From the NCBI RefSeq assembly GCF_028283705.1, contig NZ_JAPWKD010000005.1:310001-374000 (forward strand): DNA of 64,000 nt, given 5' to 3'. The DNA is from Pantoea sp. Lineage in GTDB: Bacteria > Pseudomonadota > Gammaproteobacteria > Enterobacterales > Enterobacteriaceae. Positions 50,814-62,509 of the stretch are shown piece by piece. Both the position numbers and the translations under genes were made by a program. Every line of letters begins with the position of its first letter. The first letter of the stretch is position 1. A model generated the notes under the pieces. The model worked only from the letters and a program-made list of their open reading frames with translations. It did no database searches and was not told the origin of the DNA.

Positions 50814-51180
50814 ATTTTAAATGAAACGAGTAACCTTACCTGCCAGGAAAAATAAAAAATCAACACCAGACATATGTTTCATTCAACCAGAAGTGATACC
50901 CGACTGATAAATTCATGACAAACTCATGAACCAAAAAAAATAAAATTAATTATTAAAATTAACGAAAAAACCCTGACAACACAGAAACAAGGCTCCGCAG
51001 ATAGTAATCGAATATTTTACCGCACATCATATTCAGACAAATATCAAGGAAATCAGCAATCTCATAACCCTTGCTGGAGTCTGACACCTGAAATACCATC
51101 ACAGGCCGAAGGTGACTTTTATATTCACCTGTCCATCATATTTAGTCTCAACGCGTTTATTAATAAAAAGGAGTTTAAGC
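50814..51180 (+). promoter_or_regulatory. A+T-rich upstream region of hcp
   Basis: No gene was recognised. The first 170 bases are strongly A+T-rich (runs of A and AATTAATTATT), as in H-NS-silenced regions. AGGTGA (51110-51115) and TCACCT (51125-51130) form an inverted repeat with a nine-base spacer. It lies some 50 bases before the hcp start and could be an operator or leader hairpin. Confidence 0.45.
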
Positions 51181-51663
51181 ATGGCATCAAGCTTATTTAT
51201 GCGCGTCGATGGTATCAGCGGCGAATCTCAGGATGCAGATCATCAGGGCTGGACCGATATTCTGTATTTTACCTGGGGAGCATCCCAACCTGGCAATATG
51301 CATACCGGAGGAGGCGGAGGGACTGGAAAAGTGAGTTTTAAAGATCTCAGCGTGGTGGCCTACATTGATCGCGCCACACCTCCGCTATTGAAATATTGCG
51401 CCAGTGGCAAACATATCAGCAAAGTGGAAGTCGTCAGCTGTAAAGCAGGTGGAACGCAGATGGAATATTGCCTGATCACGCTGGAGGATGTGCTGATGAC
51501 CGATATTAATTTCAGCGGCAGTCAGGGACCAGACGGTATAGCTATGCGCTACGGCTTTCAGGCAGCAAAAATCAATTATGCCTATTGGGAGCAGGCTGCC
51601 AACGGCGGGAAAGGCCCGCAGACCTCTACGGGCTGGAACATCAAGGAAAACCGCGAGATCTGA
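51181..51663 (+). CDS. hcp: Hcp, type VI secretion tube protein
   Basis: Hcp forms the hexameric inner tube of the T6SS and also carries small effectors through its lumen. The 160-residue protein begins ASSLFMRVDGISGESQD, and VVAYIDRATPPLLKYCASGKH and GWNIKENREI are standard Hcp segments. AAGGAG precedes the ATG at 51181. No other T6SS structural gene is in the window, so this is an orphan copy. The next gene starts 18 bases later and probably encodes its cargo. Confidence 0.93.
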   Translation: MASSLFMRVDGISGESQDADHQGWTDILYFTWGASQPGNMHTGGGGGTGKVSFKDLSVVAYIDRATPPLLKYCASGKHISKVEVVSCKAGGTQMEYCLITLEDVLMTDINFSGSQGPDGIAMRYGFQAAKINYAYWEQAANGGKGPQTSTGWNIKENREI

Positions 51664-51680
51664 AAAGGAGATTCACGCAC

Positions 51681-52262
51681 ATGAACATCCAGATTACCCC
51701 GGAATTGCTTCACAGAATCGCTCAGCCCTACAGGAGCAACCTGCAAAAGCGGGACGCCCAGAACGCCAATATTCAGGGACTTGCTCCGGCGATGAACTGC
51801 TGGTTTCCAGCTTATAGCATCACAACAAAACTTCGTGTAGCGCATTTTTTGGCGCAATCCTGCGTAGAAACAGCTGACTTTACCGCTATGACGGAGTACC
51901 CCGCACGCGGCGGTAAAGAATATGAACCTGATACACGAGCCGGACAGCGGGTGGGCAACCACTATCCCGGCGATGGTCCGAAGTATATCGGCAGAGGGTT
52001 ACTACATCTGACCGGACGCGATAATTACCAGAAATTAAGCCGAAAATTAGATGAAAATCTGGTTGAATATCCTGAGAGGGTTGCCAGTGATTATTCACTG
52101 GCAGTCAGAACCGCTTGTGAATTTTGGGATTCGAAGGGGTTAAACAGTTATGCTGACCTGGATGACTTTGACACTATAACGTATAGGGTAAACGGTGGTC
52201 ATAATGGCAAGGAGCATCGGGAACAGGCATTACGCAGAATCAAAAAAATACTACACCTTTAG
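51681..52262 (+). CDS. GH19-type peptidoglycan hydrolase, candidate T6SS effector
   Basis: This 193-residue protein belongs to glycoside hydrolase family 19 (chitinase/endolysin fold). AHFLAQSCVET includes the probable catalytic acid Glu63, and Glu72 is a second candidate. RVGNHYPGDGPKYIGRG, LLHLTGRDNYQKL and ITYRVNGGHNG are family motifs. There is no signal peptide. With Hcp immediately upstream in the same operon (AAAAGGAG before its ATG), the natural reading is an Hcp-delivered wall-degrading effector. A phage-type endolysin is the alternative, but no holin or phage genes are nearby. Confidence 0.85.
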   Translation: MNIQITPELLHRIAQPYRSNLQKRDAQNANIQGLAPAMNCWFPAYSITTKLRVAHFLAQSCVETADFTAMTEYPARGGKEYEPDTRAGQRVGNHYPGDGPKYIGRGLLHLTGRDNYQKLSRKLDENLVEYPERVASDYSLAVRTACEFWDSKGLNSYADLDDFDTITYRVNGGHNGKEHREQALRRIKKILHL

Positions 52263-52267
52263 CAAAT

Positions 52268-52288
52268 AAAAGGGGCATCGCCCCTTTT
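52268..52288. terminator. bidirectional terminator after the GH19 gene
   Basis: AAAAGGGGC / GCCCCTTTT with loop ATC serves both this gene and the convergent one. Confidence 0.85.
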
Positions 52289-52293
52289 ATTCT

Positions 52294-52830
52294 TTATCGG
52301 GAAGAAAAGTCATATGTATGACCTTCAATGGTATCAGAAATTACATATATTTTTTCCAAATCCACCCCACAGGCTTGAGCTTCTTTATCATCTTCAGGCC
52401 AATTACCCTTGGCCACCGCTGAGTAATATTCAGCGATTGCCTTAAACCCTTTACTGGATTCAATAAGATAATATTGTCTGTATAAATCCATCTTCAGGTA
52501 CTGAACCTTCATGCCGCTTTTTTCAATATCAGTTGATGAGAAACCGTCTCTTTTCGCCCGTCGATACATCAATCGTTCAGCTTCTTCTTTACTTATTTTT
52601 TCGGATGAGAGACGGATGATTTTTCTGGTGACACCCTTACCAATAAGTTCTTTAAAATATTTATTTAGTGTCAACGATGTTCCGGATTTTTCATTAAGGC
52701 TATCAGTAATACCGCCCACTATTCTTGCATCCGTATCCCTCGAACAGTCAGGCCCGGTAAATACTTTCTCCGCCGCCTGGCCCGTGCCTGAAAGCACCAG
52801 CAGCATAGCTATCAACATACCCTTTTTCAT
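52294..52830 (-). CDS. periplasmic protein, candidate immunity to the GH19 effector
   Basis: This is a 178-residue protein with a clear signal peptide (MKKGMLIAMLLVLSGTGQAA, cleavage about residue 20), so it is periplasmic. Two cysteines, about 29 and 154, could form a disulfide. I do not recognise the family. Its place directly beside a peptidoglycan hydrolase and its cellular location make an immunity role likely. It is transcribed convergently, not in the effector operon, which is less usual. Function is inferred only. Confidence 0.65.
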   Translation of the reverse strand: MKKGMLIAMLLVLSGTGQAAEKVFTGPDCSRDTDARIVGGITDSLNEKSGTSLTLNKYFKELIGKGVTRKIIRLSSEKISKEEAERLMYRRAKRDGFSSTDIEKSGMKVQYLKMDLYRQYYLIESSKGFKAIAEYYSAVAKGNWPEDDKEAQACGVDLEKIYVISDTIEGHTYDFSSR

Positions 52831-52849
52831 TTCCTATAATCCCTCATAG

Positions 52850-53291
52850 TAGACCGGACTCAAGAATACCATCCACTAACGCGCATTTCTGTGCTCATCG
52901 CCCCACGCTTTGTCTGGCCTTTGTGCGAAATCAGCCGTGTTTCTATTCGCTAGTCGATTTTTTTTCATCGCGCAACGTAAATAATACGTAAAGATACGTA
53001 CCCATCCATGTCCTTATGGTACATTTTTTCTCCGCTTCGCTTACGCTAAGAATCACCCGAATAAAGCATAATACACTGTAAATTAAGATAAATTTTTATA
53101 TCCTCACCTGAATTATTCGTGAAAATCCCCTGTTCTATGAATCCGATCAATCATCTGGATTGCAGACTTTAGGTTTCTTTGGGGGCACTATTTGCTAATC
53201 TTCCGGTCAAAAGTAAGACTGCTGTACCGCCCTTGGGAACTCATGGACCTGCTTCTTTGTGCGATACATTCACTTATCACATGAAGGCGCT
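52850..53291 (+). promoter_or_regulatory. long intergenic region upstream of lpxP
   Basis: No gene was recognised in these 440 bases. It is A+T-rich in its middle. ACGTA occurs at 52975, 52986 and 52996, about one helical turn apart, and two of the three are part of GTAAA. The spacing of those (six bases) is one more than a CpxR box. The end may be a long lpxP leader. Confidence 0.4.
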
Positions 53292-54215
53292 ATGAAAAAA
53301 ACCGGGCAATTCTGCTCTAAACTCCTCCACCCACGCTACTGGTTTACCTGGTTTGGGCTGGGTGTGTTGTGGCTGCTGGTGCAGCTTCCTTATCCGATAC
53401 TGATTCGTCTTGGCGCTACCGCGGGCAAGCTGTCACGACGCTTCCTGAAACGCCGCGAGCGCATTACCCGTCGCAACATTGAATTGTGCTTCCCACGCAT
53501 CAGCGAAGAAGAAAAAGAGCTGATGATTGCGGGCAACTTTGCCTCGCTGGGCATGGCGCTGGCGGAAACCGGCATTGCCTGGTTTTGGTCCGACCGCCGG
53601 GTGCGTCAGTTGTTCCAGGTCAGTGGCATGGCTAACCTGCATACGGCACAGAACCATAAACGTGGCGTGATGGTTATTGGCGTGCATTTCATGTCGCTGG
53701 AGCTGGGAGGTCGCATCACCGGGTTGTGTCAGCCAATGATGGCGATGTACCGCAAACACAACAATCAGGCAATGGAATGGGCGCAAACCAAAGGCCGCAT
53801 GCGTTCTAATAAAGCCATGATTGATCGTCGCGATCTGCGCGGCATGGTGCAGGCGCTGAAACAAGGCGAAGCGGTATGGTTCGCACCGGATCAGGATTAC
53901 GGTCCGAAGGGGAGCGTGTTTGCTCCTCTGTTCGCTGTAGAGAAAGCCGCCACCACTAACGGTACCTTTGTGCTGTCGCGCTTGGCTCGTCCGGCGATGC
54001 TAACTATCGTGCTGATTCGTAATCCGCAGAAAAATGGCTACCAGCTGATCATCCAGCCGGAACTGGAAAACTATCCGCATGACGATGAGTCCGCCGCCGC
54101 TGCCTACATGAATAAAGTGATCGAGCGCGAAATTCTGCGTGCGCCGGAGCAATATCTCTGGCTGCATCGCCGTTTCAAAACCCGCCCACCGGGTGAAGCA
54201 TCGCTCTACGTCTGA
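53292..54215 (+). CDS. lpxP: LpxP-like Kdo2-lipid IVA acyltransferase
   Basis: This is a 307-residue inner-membrane acyltransferase of the LpxL/LpxP/LpxM family, which adds a secondary acyl chain to lipid A. HPRYWFTWFGLGVLWLLVQLPYP is the membrane anchor region, VHFMSLELGG holds the HxxxxE-type active site (here HFMSLE), and RMRSNKAMIDRRDLRGMV follows. Throughout it looks more like LpxP (palmitoleoyl, cold-induced in E. coli) than LpxL. The start at 53292 is by homology. It lies here outside its E. coli location. Confidence 0.88.
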   Translation: MKKTGQFCSKLLHPRYWFTWFGLGVLWLLVQLPYPILIRLGATAGKLSRRFLKRRERITRRNIELCFPRISEEEKELMIAGNFASLGMALAETGIAWFWSDRRVRQLFQVSGMANLHTAQNHKRGVMVIGVHFMSLELGGRITGLCQPMMAMYRKHNNQAMEWAQTKGRMRSNKAMIDRRDLRGMVQALKQGEAVWFAPDQDYGPKGSVFAPLFAVEKAATTNGTFVLSRLARPAMLTIVLIRNPQKNGYQLIIQPELENYPHDDESAAAAYMNKVIEREILRAPEQYLWLHRRFKTRPPGEASLYV

Positions 54216-54222
54216 TCGAATG

Positions 54223-54242
54223 CAGCAGGCTGCGGCCTGCTG
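54223..54242 (+). terminator. hairpin after lpxP
   Basis: CAGCAGGC / GCCTGCTG with a four-base loop is followed by ATTTACC. It is a weak terminator. Confidence 0.5.
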
Positions 54243-54349
54243 ATTTACCTGCCAAAAACATTTAACAACCATTCTTAACGAAAAACAGGTTTGTCAAATT
54301 TTGCACAGCCTTTTGTAATGGTCACCATTTCCTCTTCCTGACCAAACAT

Positions 54350-55804
54350 ATGACTCTGTTTTTTTCTTCACCGCGGCGAGCAATGCTCGCAATTGCTGTT
54401 GCCAGCGCGCTGCTGGCAGGTTGTGCTAATCCTCATGGCTTACATACCAGCAACCACATGCTTGATGCCAATAGCTTACAGGCACAAGACACATTGAAAA
54501 ATGCGCATCTTAGCGCTGCCAACTGGCCGAAAACGCAGTGGTGGCAGAGCTTTGGCGATCCTCAGCTTAATCACCTGATTGGTGATGCGATGGCCTCCAG
54601 CCCGGACTTGCAGGTGGTAAACGCCCAGGCTGATAAAGCCAATGCGCAGGTTATTGCCGCCAACGCAGAACGTTATCCGGATGTTGACCTCAATGCCGGT
54701 ATCACCCGTTCACGCATCGCAAAAGTGGACGACCCACTGCTGCAGGGCAAAAGCTATAGCACACTGCGCACTGCCAATGTTGGCCTGAGCTACACCTTTG
54801 ATTTATGGGGCGGGAAGAAAGATGCCGCTGAAGCTGCACTTGGTCAGGCTCGCGCCAGCGAGCTGGATCGTCAGGCCAGTCAGCTAACTCTGGCCGCTAA
54901 CGTAACGCGCGCCTGGAACAACCTCAATCTGGCCTGGACCAATGCCGACCTGGCAAAACAGGCCGCCGATCGTGCCAACGGCATTGCTAAAATCCAGCGG
55001 CAATATGTTGCTGCCGGACTGACGTCGGACTATCAATACAAGCAGGCGCTGTCACAGCAAAAAACCGCCGAAGCAACCCTGACTGAAGCGCAGCAGAACG
55101 TGACTGATGCGGGCATACAGCTTTCCATCCTGATCGGCAAAGGTCCGGATTACTGGCATAACCTGAAACCAGCTAAACTGAATGTCCCGACTGCGGCCCT
55201 GTTGCCGGGTAGCATTCCCGCGGATTTGCTGGGCCGACGCCCGGATGTGGTGGCTGCACGCTGGCGTGTAGAAGCATCGGCGAAAGACATTGCCGCGACC
55301 AAAACCGAGTTCTATCCCAACATCAACCTGGTGGCGGAAGCCGGGACACGTTCGCTGCTGGGCGATGCCTTGTTCGGTGCACCGAGTCGCTTCTTTAATG
55401 TCGGACCCAGCCTGTCACTGCCGATTTTCGATGCCGGTAAACGCCGCGCTGATTTAGCTGAAAGCAACGCCAACTGGGATCTGGCTGTCGCGCAGTACAA
55501 CAAGTTGTTGATCAGCTCACTGGGTAATGTCAGCGATACCATCACCCAGTTGCAGTCCATTCAGGACCAGTTGGCCCAGCAGGAAAGCGCCGATCAGCTG
55601 ATTCACAGTTCCTGGGACGACCTGAATCGTGAATATGCGGCGGGCCTGCGTCCTTATCTTGACGTGCTGACCATTCAGAATCAGTTAATCGAATCTGACC
55701 AGAAGCTGGCTGCGCTGAAAGCTCAGCAGATCAATCTGGCGGTGGTGTTGATAGAAGAGCTGGGTGGCGGGTTCCAGAACAGCGAGACTGCACCACACAG
55801 TTAA
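54350..55804 (+). CDS. outer-membrane efflux lipoprotein (NodT/OMF family)
   Basis: This 484-residue protein belongs to the TolC-like outer-membrane factor family and is lipid-anchored. Its signal peptide ends at LLAGC with Cys25. WWQSFGDPQLNHLI is the standard post-lipobox segment, and two OEP repeats follow (DLQVVNAQADKANAQV; LLGRRPDVVAARWRVEA; SLSLPIFDAGKRRADL). It would form the exit duct of a tripartite pump (like CusC, MdtP, OprM). No membrane-fusion or inner-membrane partner is adjacent, so it must pair with a pump encoded elsewhere. Confidence 0.9.
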   Translation: MTLFFSSPRRAMLAIAVASALLAGCANPHGLHTSNHMLDANSLQAQDTLKNAHLSAANWPKTQWWQSFGDPQLNHLIGDAMASSPDLQVVNAQADKANAQVIAANAERYPDVDLNAGITRSRIAKVDDPLLQGKSYSTLRTANVGLSYTFDLWGGKKDAAEAALGQARASELDRQASQLTLAANVTRAWNNLNLAWTNADLAKQAADRANGIAKIQRQYVAAGLTSDYQYKQALSQQKTAEATLTEAQQNVTDAGIQLSILIGKGPDYWHNLKPAKLNVPTAALLPGSIPADLLGRRPDVVAARWRVEASAKDIAATKTEFYPNINLVAEAGTRSLLGDALFGAPSRFFNVGPSLSLPIFDAGKRRADLAESNANWDLAVAQYNKLLISSLGNVSDTITQLQSIQDQLAQQESADQLIHSSWDDLNREYAAGLRPYLDVLTIQNQLIESDQKLAALKAQQINLAVVLIEELGGGFQNSETAPHS

Positions 55805-55874
55805 GCGCATGACTGGCATTCTGCCGCGCGATGATGAATGATGGTCCGCTCAGTGGATTAACCTGCGGACAATC

Positions 55875-57020
55875 ATGATGGAACACGATGCTGAGGCTGG
55901 CTGGTTGCGGCCTCTTATTGCTGACAGACTTACCCCCTTTCTGGAAATTGATGCAGCGCGACTGCTAAAGAATCTCCAGCAGATGCAACAAAAAGCCGAG
56001 GCGGCTGGTGTTGCGCTACGGCCTCATATCAAAACCCATAAAAGTGTCTGGATCGCCCGGCAACAACGCGCTCTTGGCGCTCGCGGTATTACGGTTTCCA
56101 AACCGAGCGAAGGGGTGGCTTTTATTTTAGGCGGAGAGCGTGACCTGCTGCTGGCCTACCCGATTGTGTACGCCGAGACCCTGACAGAGTTGCTGCAGGT
56201 CGCGGCGGAGAATCAGGCACGGATTATCTGCATTGCCGATAGCCTGAGTGGCGTGGCGGCAATTGCTGCGGCGCACCAGCAGCAGCCGTCTGCTGATCTG
56301 GCTATCGCCATCAAAGTGGATGTTGGATTGCATCGCGTGGGGGTTGATCCTCATAGTGATGCCGCTCTGACACTGGCCGCAGCCATCACCGATGCGCATC
56401 TGCCGTTCGCCGGACTGGTTTCCCACGCTGGCCACGCCTACGGTGCCGGTCATCCGGCTGCCATCGGTGAGGTCGCCCTGGAGGAAATCGCGCTGATGCG
56501 TGATGTTCAGCAACGTCTGATTGCTGCGGGGTTTGCTCCCTGTCCTGTCTCCGTCGGCTCTACACCTACGGCTCTGGCAGCCCCGGTGGCGCCAGGGACG
56601 GCTGAAATCCGTCCGGGAAACTATGCGCTGCTCGATCTGACGGCATGGCGTTTAGGGTTGTGTTCACCGGATGCACTGGCATTAAGCGTGGTCACCCGTG
56701 TTGTGGCGGTAAACCCGCATTACGCCATTATTGATGCCGGGTCCAAGATGCTCAGTTCAGATAAAGGCCCGCATGGCACCAATGCCAGCGGCTTCGGTAT
56801 CGCGGTTGATGAACAGGGTAACCAGTTTGAGGTGGTGAAACTGTCGGAGGAACATGGATTCCTGCAATTCGGCCAACAGGCTCCGTCACCCGGCACGCTA
56901 TTACGCATCTTCCCCAACCATAGCTGCGCCGTGGTTGCGCAGTCCGACCGCTTTGTGTTGCGCCATGCTGACGGCCAGGCTGAAGTGCTGAATATAGAAG
57001 GACGCGGCAAGTTCATTTAA
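55875..57020 (+). CDS. D-threonine aldolase/D-serine dehydratase-like PLP enzyme
   Basis: This is a 381-residue fold-type III PLP protein with an N-terminal alanine-racemase-like barrel. RPHIKTHKS carries the probable PLP lysine (Lys53). VKVDVGLHRVGV, SHAGHAYG, VSVGSTPT and EIRPGNYALLD line the cofactor. The C-terminal domain has the metal pair His349-x-Cys351 (NHSC), as in D-serine dehydratase and D-threonine aldolase. It probably breaks down a D-beta-hydroxy amino acid. Two ATG codons (55875 and 55878) are possible starts. The true substrate is unknown. Confidence 0.82.
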   Translation: MMEHDAEAGWLRPLIADRLTPFLEIDAARLLKNLQQMQQKAEAAGVALRPHIKTHKSVWIARQQRALGARGITVSKPSEGVAFILGGERDLLLAYPIVYAETLTELLQVAAENQARIICIADSLSGVAAIAAAHQQQPSADLAIAIKVDVGLHRVGVDPHSDAALTLAAAITDAHLPFAGLVSHAGHAYGAGHPAAIGEVALEEIALMRDVQQRLIAAGFAPCPVSVGSTPTALAAPVAPGTAEIRPGNYALLDLTAWRLGLCSPDALALSVVTRVVAVNPHYAIIDAGSKMLSSDKGPHGTNASGFGIAVDEQGNQFEVVKLSEEHGFLQFGQQAPSPGTLLRIFPNHSCAVVAQSDRFVLRHADGQAEVLNIEGRGKFI

Positions 57021-57132
57021 CCGCTGCGCTTTTTCCGGAAACACCTTCTGCACCACACTTCCAGAACCGGGCCGTTTCCAGCCCGGTTTTCACATGCTTT
57101 AATGCCTCTTTGTTCGCTCAACAGGAGGTCCC

Positions 57133-57528
57133 ATGCTGCCATCTCAGACTGTGACTCTGACCATTCCACGTAACTGGTTAGATTTATATGAAACCATCTG
57201 GAAACCTGAGTTTTTCGCAAAATGGGCGAGCGGGCTAAGTAGCAGCACGCTAACGCAGGAAGGGAATGTCTGGAAAGCCAAAGGACCGGAAGGCACGGTG
57301 AAGATTCGTTTTACACCGTATAACCCCTTTGGCGTGATGGATCACTGGATTGATACCGGCATCGGTAAAGAGATCTATATGCCTATGCGGGTGATTGCTA
57401 ATGAACAGGGTGCCGAGGTGGTGATGGTGGTTTATCGCCAGCCACTGATGTCTGATGAGAAGTTTGCACAGGATGTGACCTGGGTTAAACGTGATCTGGG
57501 TAACCTACTTCACTTATTAACCCATTAG
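57133..57528 (+). CDS. SRPBCC-like small protein, function unknown
   Basis: This is a 131-residue cytoplasmic protein with no signal peptide or membrane segment. The alternating strands (QTVTLTIPRNWLDLYETIW; WKAKGPEGTVKIRFTPYNPFGVMDHWID; AEVVMVVYRQP) and a final amphipathic helix fit the polyketide-cyclase/SRPBCC ligand-binding fold. AGGAGG precedes the ATG at 57133. The fold call is by pattern only, and no function can be named. Confidence 0.7.
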   Translation: MLPSQTVTLTIPRNWLDLYETIWKPEFFAKWASGLSSSTLTQEGNVWKAKGPEGTVKIRFTPYNPFGVMDHWIDTGIGKEIYMPMRVIANEQGAEVVMVVYRQPLMSDEKFAQDVTWVKRDLGNLLHLLTH

Positions 57529-57964
57529 AATCAATAAATTATAAACGATCACCCACTTAGGTTTAAGTTGGTCGTAATCGGCACGATTAAACAATTTTTT
57601 TACAGCAAAGCGTTTAATAGTTCCGTACTTTTTATGGCTGCCTTCCCTGCTAATCACCAGTCTGGCTAACGGTTCCATACCAGGAAAATTCCTGGTGTGG
57701 AAGCCAGCGACCTGGCCCAGCCTCGCTGATTTTTCATCGTTTTTTTGAGCAGAGCAAATTGATGCTTTTAGTCGGTCAGAGCAATGACAAAAAAGACTAA
57801 TAAATAATACATCGCTGCGCTTATATATACTGATGCAAAGTCTGAAACCATTTATTCCTGAGTCTCATTTATAGGAGTTTTCTTATGGTGTTAATTTAAA
57901 TAAAACACGGTATAACTCCCTTACACACAGCAGCACTTAATAATAACAACAGCAGGGTAATAAC
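57529..57964. other. 436-base non-coding region with a strong hairpin
   Basis: No convincing gene is present. A 12-bp near-perfect inverted repeat CCATACCAGGAA / TTCCTGGTGTGG lies at 57675-57700. At 57885 an ATG preceded by AGGAG at good distance opens a four-codon frame (MVLI stop), which may be a leader or chance. The second half is A+T-rich. Confidence 0.4.
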
Positions 57965-58231
57965 ATGGACCGCTCAACCTATCCTTTATTGTCAGAAAAA
58001 GAATTCGTTGAGATAGCCAGACGGATTCTGGTTGGAGAATATAATAATGAAAAAGGATTTTATTGTGATCTGGCGGATTTCCTCCTGACCGGAGGCGATA
58101 CTGCCCTGACACAAAAACAATTACACACCAGGGGCATCTTTTTAAGTTCAGAACATCATTTAATTGAATGCATCATTACATGGCAATCGCTGAAAGGCAT
58201 TTCAGGATTGCGCCAGGATTCGCTGCATTGA
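57965..58231 (+). CDS. hypothetical protein, 88 residues
   Basis: The frame starts ATG at 57965 and encodes MDRSTYPLLSEKEFVEIARR onward, ending DSLH. It is mostly helical, with FLLTGGDTALTQKQLHTRGIF in the middle, loosely like small enterobacterial regulators of the YcgZ/AriR kind. The likeness is too weak to name it. It lacks a good ribosome-binding site and is A+T-rich in its first half. It could be a gene or a decayed one. Confidence 0.45.
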   Translation: MDRSTYPLLSEKEFVEIARRILVGEYNNEKGFYCDLADFLLTGGDTALTQKQLHTRGIFLSSEHHLIECIITWQSLKGISGLRQDSLH

Positions 58232-58306
58232 TGAAATCTGTGCTCTGGCCTTGCTGCCCGGGCGACCCTCAATTTGCACTGGTACATGTACCATAACGAG
58301 CAGATT

Positions 58307-58954
58307 ATGACGATACGAGAAAGAAGCCTGACCGGCCCAACCAAGTGGTCAATATTGTCATCAATTAAAATTGTCGGTATTGGTGTATTACAACTGTCCC
58401 TTCTGGCACAAATACTACAGGCAAATGAATTAAATTTACTTGCGATCGCTATCGCTTGTTTATTGGTTATTGATACGTTATCCGATCGTGGATTTGGTAA
58501 CTCAGCCATCAGAAACCAGAATTTAAGCGAAAGCGATCTCTCCGTATTATATTGGGGCAATGTATTATTCGGATTGTTAATTTTCGCCGTACTGTTTATT
58601 GGTAGTGATATTTTTAGCCGCATGATGAACCAACCAGAGTTGGCAGTTATGCTGGAAATGATCTCGGTAATTTTTATCATTATTCCCCAGGGGCAACATT
58701 ATCGCGCCATATTACAACGGGAAAAACAATTCACACGGATTGCGTTTACGGAAACATCATCGGTGCTGGTGGGTTTGGGCGTGACGCTGTTCACCGTCTG
58801 GCTGACACCCTCTGTGCTGTGCGCCATCTGGGGCTACCTCGCGATGGTTTCAATCCGCATGCTGGTCTACTGCTACTACGGCCGCTCCTGGTTTCAGCCA
58901 GAGTACCGTTTTAGCCTGAAAAGCTTCGCCGATGTGCGAGCAAGAAACGGATAA
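58307..58954 (+). pseudogene. truncated WzxC-like polysaccharide flippase
   Basis: The 215 residues align with the N-terminal half of WzxC/AmsL-type exopolysaccharide flippases: KWSILSSIKIVGIGVLQLS, DTLSDRGFGNSAIR, YWGNVLFG, IIPQGQHYRAILQREKQF and the FSL segment that ends the similarity. The family is about 490 residues long. Here the frame leaves the family sequence at SFADVRARNG and stops, so the C-terminal half has been lost. It is A+T-rich at its 5' end. It is most likely a dead remnant. Confidence 0.75.
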
Positions 58955-59289
58955 TAAAAACAAGTCTGTATGGTGGGCTCTGGGCATCTGAGAAGATGCG
59001 TTCGCGTGCTGCTAGCCAGCACGCTTTTTTCTTTTCTCTCTGCCACCACTTTTCCTCATAACCACTCAGGCAAAGGCCGACAATCACCATTCCCCCTGCT
59101 TCAGAGTTCGAAACTCGCATCATTTTTTATAATGCGAATATGAAACCACCACTCATCTAACCGCAAAAAATAAGCCCAATCACGCTACCATTATCAAATA
59201 AGCTAATCCGATGAGGCTGTTTTAGAAAATCTCAGTGGTCTACACTCTGGGAAATCTTTAGCCTTGCCGCCAATCATCTGGAGTGCTCT
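58955..59289. other. 335-base region between the flippase remnant and yicG
   Basis: It holds a terminator at 59004-59030 and then an A+T-rich stretch that probably contains the yicG promoter (GGAG before the yicG start). No gene was recognised. Confidence 0.5.
59004..59030 (+). terminator. intrinsic terminator downstream of the flippase remnant
   Basis: GCGTGCTG / CAGCACGC with loop CTAGC is followed by TTTTTT. It is a strong terminator, perhaps the end of the original exopolysaccharide or flippase unit. Confidence 0.93.
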
Positions 59290-61689
<2,400 letters not shown>

Positions 61690-61708
61690 TTACAGCGATG
61701 AACAATAG

Positions 61709-62455
<747 letters not shown>

Positions 62456-62509
62456 ATTCACTTTCAGTATTATGCCCAGTCATTTCTTCATCTGTGGAGT
62501 AGCACACCT

